Shown here: piece after piece, positions 45,091-55,673 of the stretch
How positions within the stretch are numbered: position 1 is the stretch's first letter
Layout of the letters: every line of letters begins with the position of its first letter
Assembly (NCBI RefSeq): GCF_009769385.1
Contig: NZ_VKAB01000001.1
Span: 558,001-622,000, forward strand
Direction of reading: 5' to 3'
From: Saccharothrix deserti
GTDB lineage: Bacteria; Actinomycetota; Actinomycetes; Mycobacteriales; Pseudonocardiaceae
Length of the DNA: 64,000 bases
Notes under the pieces: model-generated
What the model was told of the DNA's origin: nothing
The model's input: the letters and a program-made list of their open reading frames with translations, nothing else
Database searches by the model: none
Made by a program: the position numbers and the translations under genes

Positions 45091-46299
45091 TTAGGTGCCC
45101 AGTTGGTCCGACAAGAACTCAACCGTGCGACGCCACGCGTCGGCCCGCGCGGCGGCGGTGGCGGCGGGCGTGCCGCCCACGGAGAACCGCACGCCGGGAC
45201 CGGGAATGACGACATCCGTGGTCGGCCGGTGCGGCGGGCCCGCGATCAGGTGTCCTGCCTCGGGGTACACCACGTGCTCGTGCCGGTGCGGGTGCCCGTG
45301 CTCGGCCAACCGGCGCGCGGCGACCTCGCTCAGCTCCAGGCACGGCCACGACTCGTCCTGCCCGGATGAGAGGAGCAACACACCCCCGGCGATCCGCTCG
45401 ACCGGGATCTCGGTGTCCTCCGGGATGCCGTCGGTGAGGTCGAACGCCAGCCGCAGCGGCACCGGCTCGCCGTTCACGACGCGCCGGCGCAGCTCGTCCG
45501 GGATCGAGTACGGCAGGTACGGCAGCGGCCTGCCCTTGAACGTCCACGACGCGGCCTCGTGGTCCAGCTTCGTCAGCAACCGGGAGCCGGGCCCGACGCA
45601 CTGCGTCACCACACCACTGCCGACCACGCTCACCACGGCCCTGACCTGCGGGAACGTCGCACCGGCCAACAGCGCCAGCTCCCCGCCGCGCGAACCACCG
45701 ATGACGCCGACCTCGCCCGCGCGCTCCTTGAGGAAGTCGATGCCCCGGCCGATGTTCTCCAACGGGATCTCGACCAGGTCGTCCGGCGTGCCCGGCACAC
45801 CGAAGTGGGCGAGCGTCAACGCGGCGAACCCGTGGCCCGCGAGCAGCGCGGCGTCCAGCTCGTGCAGGCCGCCCTCGGACCCGCTCAGCACCACCACGCC
45901 GGGGTGGGTTTCGTCGTCGTCCGGCTCGAACAGCACGCCGACCAGGCCGTTCTCGGCGACTTCGGTCCGCCGCACGCCCACGGGCACGGTGCGGCGGTCC
46001 AGCTCGACCCGGCCGACGCCGACCGCCTCGACGATCGTGCACGGAAGCGGGTCGTCGGGCGTCGGCGTCATCGACCAGAACAGCCCCATCGGGTCAACAC
46101 CCGCGTACGAGCCCTCGATCGGGGCGTGCCGCGTCACGTCCACCACGCCGCGCTCGTCCGCCAGGAACACCGCCGACGACGCATGGTCACCGGTGGTCGC
46201 ACGCAACGTCACGGGCTGATCCGGCCGCAGGCCTCTCAGCACGATCTCCACCGCCGTGTCGAGCGGGGCGCTCTGCGGGTTCACCAGGAGTTCCGCCAT
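45091..46299 (-). CDS. Acyl-CoA thioester hydrolase / BAAT-type alpha/beta hydrolase
   Basis: 402 residues from ATG 46299 (GAGAGGGG 6 bases upstream). An N-terminal beta-sandwich of the acyl-CoA thioesterase/BAAT amino-terminal type (about 1-120: [35 protein letters not shown]) is followed by an alpha/beta hydrolase: [20 protein letters not shown], nucleophile elbow [14 protein letters not shown] and catalytic His in [19 protein letters not shown]. The [12 protein letters not shown] segment also matches BAAT-like proteins. The substrate is probably an acyl thioester or ester. Confidence 0.85.
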   Translation of the reverse strand: MAELLVNPQSAPLDTAVEIVLRGLRPDQPVTLRATTGDHASSAVFLADERGVVDVTRHAPIEGSYAGVDPMGLFWSMTPTPDDPLPCTIVEAVGVGRVELDRRTVPVGVRRTEVAENGLVGVLFEPDDDETHPGVVVLSGSEGGLHELDAALLAGHGFAALTLAHFGVPGTPDDLVEIPLENIGRGIDFLKERAGEVGVIGGSRGGELALLAGATFPQVRAVVSVVGSGVVTQCVGPGSRLLTKLDHEAASWTFKGRPLPYLPYSIPDELRRRVVNGEPVPLRLAFDLTDGIPEDTEIPVERIAGGVLLLSSGQDESWPCLELSEVAARRLAEHGHPHRHEHVVYPEAGHLIAGPPHRPTTDVVIPGPGVRFSVGGTPAATAAARADAWRRTVEFLSDQLGT

Positions 46300-46319
46300 C
46301 GCGCGCCCCTCTCGTCGCG

Positions 46320-47375
46320 TCACCCGCCGGCGAGTCGCTCCGCGCGGTCAGCCGCCGCCAGCGCGTCGAGAACCGCGTCCAGATCGCCGTCGAGCACTTG
46401 ATCCAGGTTATGCGCTTTGTACCCGACACGGTGGTCGGAGATGCGTGATTCCGGGAAGTTGTAGGTCCGCACCCGCTCGGACCGGTCGACCGTGCGGATC
46501 TGGACGCGCCGGGCGTCCGACGCCTCCTGCTGCTGCTTCTCCTCGGCCAACGCGGTCAGCCGCGCCTGGAGCACCTGCATGGCGCGCGCCTTGTTCTGCA
46601 GCTGGCTGCGCTCGTTCTGGCAGGACACCACGATGCCGGTGGGCAGGTGCGTGATGCGCACCGCCGAGTCGGTCGTGTTGACGCTCTGGCCGCCCTTGCC
46701 GGACGAGCGGAACACGTCCACCCGCAGGTCGTTCTCGTCGATCTCGATCTCGACGTCCTCGGTCTCCGGGAACACCAGGACACCGGCGGCGGAGGTGTGG
46801 ATGCGCCCCTGCGACTCGGTCACCGGCACCCGCTGCACGCGGTGCACGCCGCCCTCGTACTTCAGCCGCGACCACACGCCGTCAGGGGTGTCGGTGCGGC
46901 TCTTGATGGCCACCGTGACGTCCTTGAAGCCGCCCAGGTCGGAATCCGTGCCGTCGAGCACTTCGGCTTTCCAGCCGTGGCGTTCGGCGTACCGCAGGTA
47001 CATCCGCAGCAAGTCGCCCGCGAACAGGGCCGACTCCTCGCCGCCCTCACCGGACTTGATCTCCAGCACGACGTCCGCGCCGTCGTGCGGGTCGCGCGGG
47101 AGCAGGAGTTCGGTCAGCTTCGACTCCAGCGCCGGGACGGCCTTGGCCAGCTCCTCGGCCTCCTCGGCGAACGTCGAGTCCTCCGCGGCCAGCTCGCGGG
47201 CCGTCTCCAGGTCGGACTTCGCCTGCTCCAGCTCGCGGGCCGTCTTCACGATCGGGGTCAGCTCGGCGTAGCGCTTGCCGAGTTTGCGCGCGCCCGCCTG
47301 GTCGGCGTGCACCGAGGGGTCGGCGAGCTTGGCTTCCAGCTCGGCGTGCTCGGCCAGCAGGGCGTCCAACGTCAC
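46320..47375 (-). CDS. prfA: Peptide chain release factor 1
   Basis: 351 residues. Stop-codon recognition tripeptide PVT (184-186 in [19 protein letters not shown]) marks RF1 (UAA/UAG). The peptidyl-tRNA hydrolysis motif GGQ is at 228-230 in [18 protein letters not shown]. The GTG start is supported by GGAGC upstream and the family-length N-terminus. Follows rpmE on the same strand. Its modifier prmC is 2.6 kb downstream. Confidence 0.96.
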   Translation of the reverse strand: MTLDALLAEHAELEAKLADPSVHADQAGARKLGKRYAELTPIVKTARELEQAKSDLETARELAAEDSTFAEEAEELAKAVPALESKLTELLLPRDPHDGADVVLEIKSGEGGEESALFAGDLLRMYLRYAERHGWKAEVLDGTDSDLGGFKDVTVAIKSRTDTPDGVWSRLKYEGGVHRVQRVPVTESQGRIHTSAAGVLVFPETEDVEIEIDENDLRVDVFRSSGKGGQSVNTTDSAVRITHLPTGIVVSCQNERSQLQNKARAMQVLQARLTALAEEKQQQEASDARRVQIRTVDRSERVRTYNFPESRISDHRVGYKAHNLDQVLDGDLDAVLDALAAADRAERLAGG

Positions 47376-47473
47376 GATCTTGCTCCGGTCTTGGGTTTGC
47401 TAGAGGGGTCTCGGCGGGTGCGGAGACGACAACGGCGCCCACCCGCGAATCGGGGTGGACGCCGTTCTGGCAG

Positions 47474-47686
47474 CTACTTGGCGCGCTTGCCGTAGCGGGC
47501 CTCGAAGCGCGCGACCCGACCACCGGTGTCGAGGATCTTCTGCTTGCCCGTGTAGAACGGGTGGCAGTTGGCGCAGATCTCGACGTGGATGGAGCCGGAC
47601 GGCTTGGTGCTGCGGGTCGTGAAGGTGTTGCCACAACCGCAGGTGACCTCGGTCGTCACGTACTCGGGGTGAATGCCGGTCTTCAA
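47474..47686 (-). CDS. rpmE: 50S ribosomal protein L31, zinc-binding (C+) form
   Basis: 70 residues: [20 protein letters not shown] start, zinc cysteines C16, C18, C38 and C41 (CGCG, CANC) and the [20 protein letters not shown] block. It starts with TTG at 47686; no in-frame ATG or GTG could give the conserved MKxGIHP N-terminus. The zinc-containing form is normally used in zinc-replete cells. Placement rho-rpmE-prfA is standard except for one gene (47928-48341) in the opposite direction. Confidence 0.95.
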   Translation of the reverse strand: MKTGIHPEYVTTEVTCGCGNTFTTRSTKPSGSIHVEICANCHPFYTGKQKILDTGGRVARFEARYGKRAK

Positions 47687-47927
47687 CGTCTCGTCCCTTT
47701 CCTCGTTGGCCGCCGGGTCCTCGTTGCTGTTCTTCGAGGTGAACCGGAGCCGGACTCGACCCGACAGTGTGCCAGATCGGCTGTCTACGACTGCAACGCG
47801 AGGTCAGGCACCCTTGTTCCCGGTGGCAGGCGTCACAGCCGCTCGCCGCCGGTTGCCGACCATCTGGCGCACCAGGTAACCGCTGGACTACTCAGAGCGT
47901 CATTCGACGTTGCGCCCACGCCACACT

Positions 47928-48341
47928 GTGCCCGTGTTGTGCGCTGTCGGACGTCCGCTGCCGTTGACCACGTGGCTGGCTGTGCCGTTCCTGTTCAGCA
48001 CCGCCGTCCTCGGTCTCACCGGACTGGGCGGGGTGCTGGTGGGGGCTCCGGGCCACCTCGCCCTGTCGGGCCCCGTGTTCGGCGCGGGTGTCGCCGTGGG
48101 CGTCGCCGCGTCGGGCACGGTCGAGTGGACCGCCGCGTGGCAGCGCGGGTGGCTGCGCTGGCCGTACCTGGTGTGCGTGCTGGTGCTCGGCCTGCTCCTG
48201 GACGGCGTGCGCGTGCCCGTGGTGGCCGCCGTGTGCCTCGGCGTGCCGGTCACCGCGCTGCTGGTCGCCCAGTACTTCCTCGAACGCCGCCGCACGGCCG
48301 CGCTCGCCGAAGCCGGTGCGGCACCCGCCTCACGCTGTTGA
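47928..48341 (+). CDS. Small integral membrane protein
   Basis: 137 residues from GTG 47928 or 47934. Four hydrophobic segments: LPLTTWLAVPFLFSTAVLGL, LSGPVFGAGVAVGVAASGTV, WPYLVCVLVLGLLLDGVRV and VVAAVCLGVPVTALLVAQYF, ending in a basic tail (LERRRTAALAEAG). No family recognised and no clear Shine-Dalgarno. Transcribed opposite to rho and rpmE and ending about 110 bp before the rho stop; the gap holds three short CTGGCAC-type repeats. Confidence 0.65.
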   Translation: MPVLCAVGRPLPLTTWLAVPFLFSTAVLGLTGLGGVLVGAPGHLALSGPVFGAGVAVGVAASGTVEWTAAWQRGWLRWPYLVCVLVLGLLLDGVRVPVVAAVCLGVPVTALLVAQYFLERRRTAALAEAGAAPASRC

Positions 48342-48398
48342 CCTGGCACAACCGCTGAGCTGGCACGACCACCGCCGACCTGGCACGGCCGCTGACGC

Positions 48399-48437
48399 CC
48401 GAAGGCCCGCCCGGCGTGGTGCCGGACGGGCCTTCGG
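48399..48437. terminator. Terminator of rho
   Basis: CCGAAGGCCCG (48399-48409) pairs perfectly with CGGGCCTTCGG (48427-48437), 17-base loop; 14 bases past the rho stop and also facing the plus-strand membrane protein gene. Confidence 0.82.
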
Positions 48438-48450
48438 TGGTCGGGTGCGG

Positions 48451-50601
48451 TCAGTCGTTGTCCGCACCCGGGGTGGTCTTGGCCACCTGCATCAGGAACT
48501 CGATGTTCGTGCGGCTCTTGCGCAGGCGGTCCAGCAGCAGGTCGATGGCCTGCTGGCTGTCCAGGGCGTGCAGCACCCTGCGCAGCTTGTGCATGACCGC
48601 CAGCTCGTCCGGCGACAGCAGCAGGTCTTCCTTGCGGGTACCGGACGAGTCCACGTCCACCGCCGGGAAGGTCCGCTTGTCCGCGATCTTCCGGTCGAGC
48701 TTGAGCTCGGCGTTACCCGTGCCCTTGAACTCCTCGAAGATCACGCTGTCACCCGCGGACCCGGTCTCGACCAGGGCCGTCGCGATGACGGTGAGGCTGC
48801 CGCCGCCCTCGATGTTCCGGGCCGCACCCAGGAACCTCTTCGGCGGGTACAGCGCGGTCGAGTCGACACCACCGGACAGGATCCGGCCGCTCGCGGGGGC
48901 CGCGAGGTTGTAGGCACGGCCCAGCCGGGTGATCGAGTCCAGCAGCACGACCACGTCGTGACCCATCTCGACCAGGCGCTTCGCCCGTTCGATGGCCAGT
49001 TCCGAGATCGTGGTGTGGTCCGACGGCGGGCGGTCGAAGGTGGAGGCGATGACCTCGCCCTTCACCGACCGCTGCATGTCGGTGACCTCTTCGGGGCGCT
49101 CGTCCACCAGCACCACCATCAGGTGGCACTCGGGGTTGTTCTTCGTGATCGCGTTCGCGATCGACTGGAGCACCGAGGTCTTGCCCGCCTTCGGCGGCGA
49201 CACGACGAGGGCGCGCTGGCCCTTGCCGATCGGCATCACCAGGTCGATGACGCGCGTGGTGAGGATGTGCGGTTCCGTCTCGAGGCGCAGGCGCTCGTTC
49301 GGGTACAGCGGCGTCAGCTTGGTGAAGTCCGGCCGGTTGCGGGACTCCTCCGGGTCGAGGCCGTTGATCTTGTCCACCCGCACCAGGGGGTTGAACTTCT
49401 GGCGCTGCTGCTCGCCGTCACGCGGCTGCCGCACGGCGCCGATGAGGGCGTCGCCGCGACGCAGCCCGTACTTGCGGACCAGCGACAACGACACGTACAC
49501 GTCGTTCGGCCCGGCCAGGTAGCCCGAGGTGCGGACGAACGCGTAGTTCTCCAGCACGTCGAGGATGCCCGCCACGGGCAGCAGGACGTCGTCGTCGCGC
49601 ACTTCGGTGTCGGTCGTGCCGCCACCGTCGTCGACGCGGCCACCACGGCGGCGGCGGTCGCGGAAGCGGCGACCGCGACGGCCACCGTCCTCGTCACCGT
49701 CGTCGCTCGGACCGCTCTGCTGCCGGTTGCGGTTCTGGTCGCGGCCACCGCGGTCACCGCGGTCGTCACGGCCACCCCGGTCGTCGCGGCCACCGCGGTC
49801 GCTCCGGTCCTGCCGGTCGCCGCGGTCCTGCCGGTCACCGCGGTTGCCGCGGTCGCCCCGGTCCTGGCGCTGTTCGCGCTGCTCGGAGCGGTCCTGGCGG
49901 TCACCGCGGTCCTGCCGCTCGGCACGCTCGCCCTGCTGGCGGTCGGCCTGCTGGCGGTCGCCCTGAGCACGGTCGCCCTGAGCACGGTCCGCCTGCTGGC
50001 GGTCGACCTGGGGCCGCTCCGCCTGACGGTCGACCTGGCGGTCCACCTGGGCGGGCCGGTCGGCCTGCGGCTGGGCCTGCTGCCCGTCCCCGGACGGCGC
50101 CTCGACGGGGCTGCCCGCGGGGCGGTTGGCGGAACGGCGGCGGCGGTTGCCGCGGCGGTTGCCGTCCTCCTCCCCGGCGGGCCGCTCGGCCACGTCGAGT
50201 TGCTGCTGGGTCGGCTTGTCCACCGGGGCGGGAGCCTCGGCGGCACGCTCCACCGCGGGCGCCTTCTCGACGACCGCCTTGGACGCTGGGGCCTTCGCCT
50301 CGGCCTTCTTCTCGGCCTTGGGCGGCGTCGCGGCACTGCCCCGACCGGAGGTGCCGCCCTGCCGCTCCTTGATGGCCGCGATCAGGTCGCCCTTGCGGAG
50401 GCCGGCCGTGCCGGTGATGCCCAACTGACCTGCGAGTTCACGGAGTTCGGCCAGCACCATTCCAGAGAGGCCCGCGCGCTTGCGCGGCGTGGCGCTGCCG
50501 TTCGAAGGGGTGGTCAGAGCGTTCTCCTCGGCTCCGGAACTGCTGGCAGCGGGATTGGGAGCAGCAGGAGCTTGGCTGCTCAGTACATCGGTGTTGGTCA
50601 C
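48451..50601 (-). CDS. rho: Transcription termination factor Rho with long disordered insert
   Basis: 716 residues from GTG 50601 (GGAAGGA 6 bases upstream). The Rho N-terminal domain (about 45-80: GMVLAELRELAGQLGITGTA, LRKGDLIAAIKERQ) is separated from the RNA-binding domain (DVLLPVAGILDVLENYAFVR) by about 260 residues rich in Arg, Asp, Gln and Gly (for example QDRGDRGNRGDRQDRGDR). The ATPase core has Walker A SPPKAGKT (468-475), VLVDERPEEVTDM and DSITRLGRAYNLAAPASGR. It terminates transcription at rut sites; the insert of actinobacterial Rho extends RNA binding and can promote phase separation. Confidence 0.96.
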   Translation of the reverse strand: MTNTDVLSSQAPAAPNPAASSSGAEENALTTPSNGSATPRKRAGLSGMVLAELRELAGQLGITGTAGLRKGDLIAAIKERQGGTSGRGSAATPPKAEKKAEAKAPASKAVVEKAPAVERAAEAPAPVDKPTQQQLDVAERPAGEEDGNRRGNRRRRSANRPAGSPVEAPSGDGQQAQPQADRPAQVDRQVDRQAERPQVDRQQADRAQGDRAQGDRQQADRQQGERAERQDRGDRQDRSEQREQRQDRGDRGNRGDRQDRGDRQDRSDRGGRDDRGGRDDRGDRGGRDQNRNRQQSGPSDDGDEDGGRRGRRFRDRRRRGGRVDDGGGTTDTEVRDDDVLLPVAGILDVLENYAFVRTSGYLAGPNDVYVSLSLVRKYGLRRGDALIGAVRQPRDGEQQRQKFNPLVRVDKINGLDPEESRNRPDFTKLTPLYPNERLRLETEPHILTTRVIDLVMPIGKGQRALVVSPPKAGKTSVLQSIANAITKNNPECHLMVVLVDERPEEVTDMQRSVKGEVIASTFDRPPSDHTTISELAIERAKRLVEMGHDVVVLLDSITRLGRAYNLAAPASGRILSGGVDSTALYPPKRFLGAARNIEGGGSLTVIATALVETGSAGDSVIFEEFKGTGNAELKLDRKIADKRTFPAVDVDSSGTRKEDLLLSPDELAVMHKLRRVLHALDSQQAIDLLLDRLRKSRTNIEFLMQVAKTTPGADND

Positions 50602-50944
50602 ACATGTCCTTCCTGACCGAATCGCGCCTCCTACGCGACCCAGCGGACCTGCCGTCCGACGGAATGCGGTGCGGCAGTTTCGTCCCGGTTCAGGTGGACT
50701 TCGGACGGCGCGGAACGCGCACGAAAGCGGAGTCCTCCGGTGCGGGACTTCGGTCACACGGCGAGCGGGTGCCTTCCAGCGTCGACCCCGTCCATACGGC
50801 ACAGAGCCAAGTCACTGGAGGAATGCGATCCGGAACGAACGTCCGGGCACCACACCGGCGCCCGTGCGCGCGGTGACTGATGGCCCCGAGGGTAGACGCA
50901 GGTACCGCCGGGTGCAACAACCGGGGCACGGCGCGTCGCATCAC
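50602..50944. other. Intergenic region upstream of rho, downstream of thrB
   Basis: 343 bp holding the presumed rho promoter and leader. I see no gene, no strong hairpin and no clear promoter hexamers. GC is slightly lower than in the flanking genes. Confidence 0.5.
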
Positions 50945-51841
50945 TCAGCCGAGTGGCGCAACCCGCACCCCGAGCGCGTCGATCGACACCCGGCGCGCGT
51001 CGAACCCCGTCAGGTCCACCCCGGACGGCAGCTCACCGTCCACCGGGAGGGCCAGGACCGTCGGTCCCGCACCGGACACGGCGGCCGCCACCCCGGCCTC
51101 CCGCAACGCCTGCACCAGGCGCGTCGTCGCAGGCCAGGCGGGTTCCCGGTACGGCTCGTGCAGCCGGTCGTCCAACGCGGCGGGCAGCAGCGAGGGGTCC
51201 GTCGAGAGCGCGTGCACGGCCAGCGCCGCCCGGCTCGCGGCGAACGCCGCGTCCTCGTGCGGCACCTTCGACGGCAGCAGACCGCGGGTCGTCTTCGTGG
51301 AAGATTCCACCGCCGGCACCAACACGACCGGCGTCACACCCGGATGCGGTTCCACACGTACTGCCCGGTAGCGGTCACCCTGCGTCCAGGCGATCGCCAC
51401 GCCGCCGAACATGCTCGCCGCGGCGTTGTCGGCGTGGCCCTCGAACTCCGCGGCGAGTTGCAACGCGCTTGTGTCCAACTCGCGACCGGCCAAGGCGAAT
51501 CCGGCCGCCACGCCCGCCACGACGGCCGCCGCCGAGGAGCCGAGACCGCGCGAATGCGGAATCGTGTTGCGGCACGTCAGCCGCAGCCCCGGCACGTCGA
51601 CACCGACCAGTTCGCACGCCGCCCGGAACGCCCGCACGACCAGGTGACCCTTGTCCGTCGGCACGGCCGAGGCGCCCTCACCGGAGACCTCCACCACCAG
51701 GCCGCCGTCGGTCACGGCGAACTCCAGCTCGTCGTACACGCCCAACGCCATGCCCAGCGCGTCGAAGCCCGAGCCGAGGTTCGCCGTCGAACCCGGCACG
51801 GTGACGTGAACGCCGCTCGCGTACGCGTGGACAGCCGTCAC
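50945..51841 (-). CDS. thrB: Homoserine kinase
   Basis: 298 residues, GHMP kinase: [20 protein letters not shown], nucleotide loop [20 protein letters not shown], and C-terminal [15 protein letters not shown]. It phosphorylates homoserine with ATP for threonine synthesis. GTG 51841 overlaps the thrC stop by four bases (GTGA), so it is translationally coupled. Confidence 0.95.
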   Translation of the reverse strand: MTAVHAYASGVHVTVPGSTANLGSGFDALGMALGVYDELEFAVTDGGLVVEVSGEGASAVPTDKGHLVVRAFRAACELVGVDVPGLRLTCRNTIPHSRGLGSSAAAVVAGVAAGFALAGRELDTSALQLAAEFEGHADNAAASMFGGVAIAWTQGDRYRAVRVEPHPGVTPVVLVPAVESSTKTTRGLLPSKVPHEDAAFAASRAALAVHALSTDPSLLPAALDDRLHEPYREPAWPATTRLVQALREAGVAAAVSGAGPTVLALPVDGELPSGVDLTGFDARRVSIDALGVRVAPLG

Positions 51842-52914
51842 GCCAGCTCCAGCGCGGTGGCGACGGCACCCGGGTCCACCGGCACCGGCTCCACCTCGGG
51901 CATGCCGAGCAGCGCGGTGTCCGGGTCCTTGAGGCCGTGGCCGGTGACCGTGCAGACGACCGTGGAGCCCTTGGGCAGCCGACCGTCGGCGACCGTGGCC
52001 AGCAGGCCCGCCACGCTGGTCGCGGACGCGGGCTCGACGAAGATGCCCTCGGTCGCGGCCAGCAGCCGGTAGGCCTCCAGGATCTTCTCGTCCGTCACGG
52101 CCTCGAACAGGCCGCCGGACTCCTCCTTGGCCGCCACCGCGCCGGTCCACGACGCCGGGCTGCCCACCCGGATGGCGGTCGCGATGGTCTCCGGGTTCGC
52201 CACCGGCTCGCCCAGCACCAGCGGCGCGGAGCCGGCCGCCTGGAAGCCGAACATCCGCGGCGTGGACGGGATCACGCCGTCGTTGTGGTAATCGGAGTAA
52301 CCGCGCCAGTACGCGGTGATGTTGCCCGCGTTGCCCACCGGCAGGCAGTGGACGTCCGGCGCGCGGCCGAGCACGTCGCAGATCTCCCACGCGGCGGTCT
52401 TCTGGCCGATCAGCCGCACCGGGTTGACCGAGTTGACCAGCGTGATCGGGTACTCGATCGACGTCTTGGAGGCCAGCTCCAGGCAGTCGTCGAAGTTGCC
52501 GTCGATCTGCAGGATCTTCGCGCCGTGCGCGACCGCCTGGGCGAGCTTGCCCAGCGCGATCTTGCCGCGCGGCACGAGCACCGCCGCGGCGAGGCCCGCC
52601 TTGGCCGCGTACGCCGCCGCGCTCGCCGACGTGTTGCCGGTCGACGCGCAGATCACCGCGCGGATGCCGCTGGCCAGCGCGTACGTCATGGCCACGGTCA
52701 TGCCGCGGTCCTTGAACGAGCCGGTCGGGTTCGCACCCTCGACCTTGATGTAGACCTGGCAGCCGGTCAGCTCCGACAGGTGCTCGGCGGCCACCAGCGG
52801 CGTGCCGCCTTCGTGGAGGGTGACGACCTTGGCGCCCTCGGGCAGTTGGATCCGGTCCGCGTAGGCGTGGATGATGCCCGGCCACCCCGGCCGCACAGTC
52901 GTCTGCGCTGTCAT
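51838..52914 (-). CDS. thrC: Threonine synthase
   Basis: 358 residues, fold-type II PLP enzyme: [23 protein letters not shown] Lys68 in [36 protein letters not shown], and phosphate loop [15 protein letters not shown]. Converts O-phosphohomoserine to threonine. Start ATG overlaps the hom stop (ATGA). Short form typical of actinobacteria. Confidence 0.96.
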   Translation of the reverse strand: MTAQTTVRPGWPGIIHAYADRIQLPEGAKVVTLHEGGTPLVAAEHLSELTGCQVYIKVEGANPTGSFKDRGMTVAMTYALASGIRAVICASTGNTSASAAAYAAKAGLAAAVLVPRGKIALGKLAQAVAHGAKILQIDGNFDDCLELASKTSIEYPITLVNSVNPVRLIGQKTAAWEICDVLGRAPDVHCLPVGNAGNITAYWRGYSDYHNDGVIPSTPRMFGFQAAGSAPLVLGEPVANPETIATAIRVGSPASWTGAVAAKEESGGLFEAVTDEKILEAYRLLAATEGIFVEPASATSVAGLLATVADGRLPKGSTVVCTVTGHGLKDPDTALLGMPEVEPVPVDPGAVATALELA

Positions 52915-54245
52915 AGTTCTTCGCCTTCCACCCGCATCACGCTGACCACTTCCCGAACCACGGGCAGCCCGCCGATTTTGTCGACGGTCGACCGCAGCGC
53001 CGCGTCGGTCGCGGCGTGGGTGACGATCACCAGGCTGGCGTCGTCGACCCGGCCCTCCTGCCGCACCGCGGCGATGCTCACGTCGTGCTCCGCGAACACC
53101 GCCGCGACCTGCGACAACACGCCCGCCCGGTCGGCGACGTCGAGGCTGATGTGATAACGCGTGGGCGTCTGACCCATCGGCCGGATGGGCAGGGCCGCGT
53201 ACGCCGACTCACGCGGGCCGCGCCCGTCGTGCACCCGGTTGCGGGCCACCGCGACGAGGTCGCCGAGCACCGCGCTGGCGGTCGGGGCGCCACCCGCGCC
53301 CTGGCCGTAGAACATCATCTCGCCCGCCGCGTCGGCCTCCACGAACACCGCGTTGAACGCGCCGCTCACGCTCGCCAGCGGGTGGGCCTTGGGGATCATC
53401 GCCGGGTGCACGCGCACTGAGATTCCTTCGGTGATCGCGGCACCGTTCTCAGTCGTCTGATTGTCGGCTCCGCCGACGGGTACGCGCTCGCAGATCGCGA
53501 GCAGCTTCACCGTGCGACCAAGGGCCTTCGCGGCGGCGATGTCGGCGGCACTGACCGACGCGATGCCCTCGCGGTGCACGTCGGCGGCCGTCACCCGGCT
53601 GTGGAACGCCAGTGACGCCAGGATCGCGGCCTTCGACGCGGCGTCGAACCCGTCCACGTCGGCCGTCGGGTCCGCCTCGGCGTACCCGAGCCGGGTCGCC
53701 TCCTCCAGGGTCTCCGCGTAGCTCGCCCCGGTCGAATCCATCCCGGAGAGGATGAAGTTCGTGGTGCCGTTGACGATCCCCATCACCCGGGTGATGCGGT
53801 CACCGGCCAGCGACTCGCGCAACGGGCGCAGCAACGGGATCGCGCCCGCCACCGCCGCCTCGAAGTACAGGTCCGCGCCGGAGGAGTCGGAGGCGGCGAA
53901 CAGCTCACCCGAGTGCTCGGCGAGCAGCGCCTTGTTCGCGGTCACCACGGCCTTGCCCGAGCGCAACGCGGCGAGCAGCAGCGTGCGGGCGGGCTCGATG
54001 CCGCCGATGACCTCCACGACGACGTCGACGTCCGACGCGACCAGCGCCTCCGCGTCCGTCGTCAGGAGCTCGGCGGGCACGTCCGGGTGCTTGTGCGGCC
54101 TGCGCACGGCGATACCGGTGATCTCGACCGGTGCGCCCACCCGCGCGGTCAGGTCGGCCGCCTGGTCGGTGAGCAGCCGGACCACCTCGGTGCCGACCGT
54201 GCCGCAGCCAAGCAACGCGACCTTGATCGGTTTCTGGCTTGACAC
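52911..54245 (-). CDS. hom: Homoserine dehydrogenase
   Basis: 444 residues. NAD(P)-binding [19 protein letters not shown], catalytic domain [49 protein letters not shown], and C-terminal ACT domain from about residue 355 ([20 protein letters not shown]), the usual site of threonine feedback. GTG 54245 with GGAGG 7-8 bases upstream. Follows lysA by 3 bases. Confidence 0.96.
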   Translation of the reverse strand: MSSQKPIKVALLGCGTVGTEVVRLLTDQAADLTARVGAPVEITGIAVRRPHKHPDVPAELLTTDAEALVASDVDVVVEVIGGIEPARTLLLAALRSGKAVVTANKALLAEHSGELFAASDSSGADLYFEAAVAGAIPLLRPLRESLAGDRITRVMGIVNGTTNFILSGMDSTGASYAETLEEATRLGYAEADPTADVDGFDAASKAAILASLAFHSRVTAADVHREGIASVSAADIAAAKALGRTVKLLAICERVPVGGADNQTTENGAAITEGISVRVHPAMIPKAHPLASVSGAFNAVFVEADAAGEMMFYGQGAGGAPTASAVLGDLVAVARNRVHDGRGPRESAYAALPIRPMGQTPTRYHISLDVADRAGVLSQVAAVFAEHDVSIAAVRQEGRVDDASLVIVTHAATDAALRSTVDKIGGLPVVREVVSVMRVEGEEL

Positions 54246-54248
54246 TTC

Positions 54249-55673
54249 TCATACCTCCAGGCGGAACAGGTCTTCCTCGGTCTCCCGGCGCAGCAGCAAC
54301 CGGGCCTCGCCGTCCACGACCGCGGCGAGCGCGGGCCGGGGAAGTCGGTTGTAGCCGCTGGCCATCGAGTAGCAGTACGCGCCGGTCGCGGCCACCGCGA
54401 TCAGGTCGCCGGGCGCGAGGTCGTCGGGCAGCCAGCAGTCGCGCACGACCACGTCACCGGACTCGCAGTGCTTGCCGACGATCCGGCACAGCACGGACTT
54501 CGCGTCCTCCGCGGCGGAGCGCGACACCAGCCGGCAGTCGTACACCGCGTCGTAGAGCGCGGTGCGGATGTTGTCGCTCATGCCGCCGTCCACGCTGACG
54601 TACCGGCGGACCATACCCGCGTCGAGCTGCACGTCCTTGATGGTGCCCACCTCGTACAGCGTCACCGTGCCGGGGCCGACGATGGCCCGGCCGGGCTCGA
54701 CCGCGATCTTGGGCGCGGGCAGGTCGGCGTGCTCGCACTCCTTGGCCACGATGTTCTTGAGCTGCCGGGCCAGTTCGGCGGGCGGCGGCGGGTCGTCGTC
54801 CGCGGTGTAGGCGATGCCGAGGCCGCCGCCCAGGTCCACTGTGGACACGTGGTCGAGGATCGCGTCGCCGTGCTCGTCGCGCAGTTCCGCGAGCAGGCCG
54901 ATGACCCGGCGCGCGGCGACCTCGAACCCGCTGGCGTCGAAGATCTGCGAGCCGATGTGGCTGTGCAGGCCGATCAGCCGCAGCCCGTCGGACTTCAGCA
55001 CCCGGCGCGCCGCCTCGGCCGCGTCACCGGAGGACAGCGAGAAGCCGAACTTCTGGTCCTCGTGCGCGGTGGCGATGAACTCGTGCGTGTGCGCCTCGAC
55101 GCCCACCGTCACCCGGATCATCACCGGCTGCACGCGGCCGTGCTCGCGTGCGATCTGGTCCAGCCGGGCGATCTCGTAGTACGAGTCCAGCACGACCGCG
55201 CCGACACCGGCCTCGACCGCGGTGGTCAGCTCGGCGACGGACTTGTTGTTGCCGTGCAACGCGATCCGCTCCGGCGGGAACTCCGCGCGCAGCGCCACGG
55301 CCAGCTCGCCGCCGCTGGCCACGTCGATGCTCAGGCCCTCCTCGGCGACCCACCGGGCCACCGCGACGGACAGGAACGCCTTGGACGCGTAGTGGACCCG
55401 CGTCGGATCGCCGAACGCGCGGGCGTGCTCCTGGCAGCGGGCGCGGAAATCGGCCTCGTCCATCACGAACAGCGGCGTGCCGTGCTCCTGGGCGAGCTGC
55501 CGCACGTCGACGCCGGCGAAGCGCACCGCGCCGTCGTCGCCGCGTTCGGCGTTGCGCGGCCACACCCGCGGGTGCAGCGCGTCGAGTTCTCGAGCCGACG
55601 ACGGCCGGTTGCCCGCCGTGTTCGACGGCACCATGACATCGGCGTGCCGGGGACCGGCCGGGTGCGCGCGCAT
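54249..55673 (-). CDS. lysA: Diaminopimelate decarboxylase
   Basis: 474 residues, fold-type III PLP enzyme: PLP Lys98 in [67 protein letters not shown], and the substrate loop [16 protein letters not shown]. Makes lysine from meso-diaminopimelate. The ATG shares one base with the argS stop (TGATG). Confidence 0.95.
   Translation of the reverse strand: MRAHPAGPRHADVMVPSNTAGNRPSSARELDALHPRVWPRNAERGDDGAVRFAGVDVRQLAQEHGTPLFVMDEADFRARCQEHARAFGDPTRVHYASKAFLSVAVARWVAEEGLSIDVASGGELAVALRAEFPPERIALHGNNKSVAELTTAVEAGVGAVVLDSYYEIARLDQIAREHGRVQPVMIRVTVGVEAHTHEFIATAHEDQKFGFSLSSGDAAEAARRVLKSDGLRLIGLHSHIGSQIFDASGFEVAARRVIGLLAELRDEHGDAILDHVSTVDLGGGLGIAYTADDDPPPPAELARQLKNIVAKECEHADLPAPKIAVEPGRAIVGPGTVTLYEVGTIKDVQLDAGMVRRYVSVDGGMSDNIRTALYDAVYDCRLVSRSAAEDAKSVLCRIVGKHCESGDVVVRDCWLPDDLAPGDLIAVAATGAYCYSMASGYNRLPRPALAAVVDGEARLLLRRETEEDLFRLEV

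Noticed and set aside
48088..50616. 842-codon open frame on the plus strand opposite rho
   Set aside because: It is the antisense of rho's repetitive GC-rich coding sequence; its product is low-complexity Val/Ala/Arg with no domain, and rho is certain.
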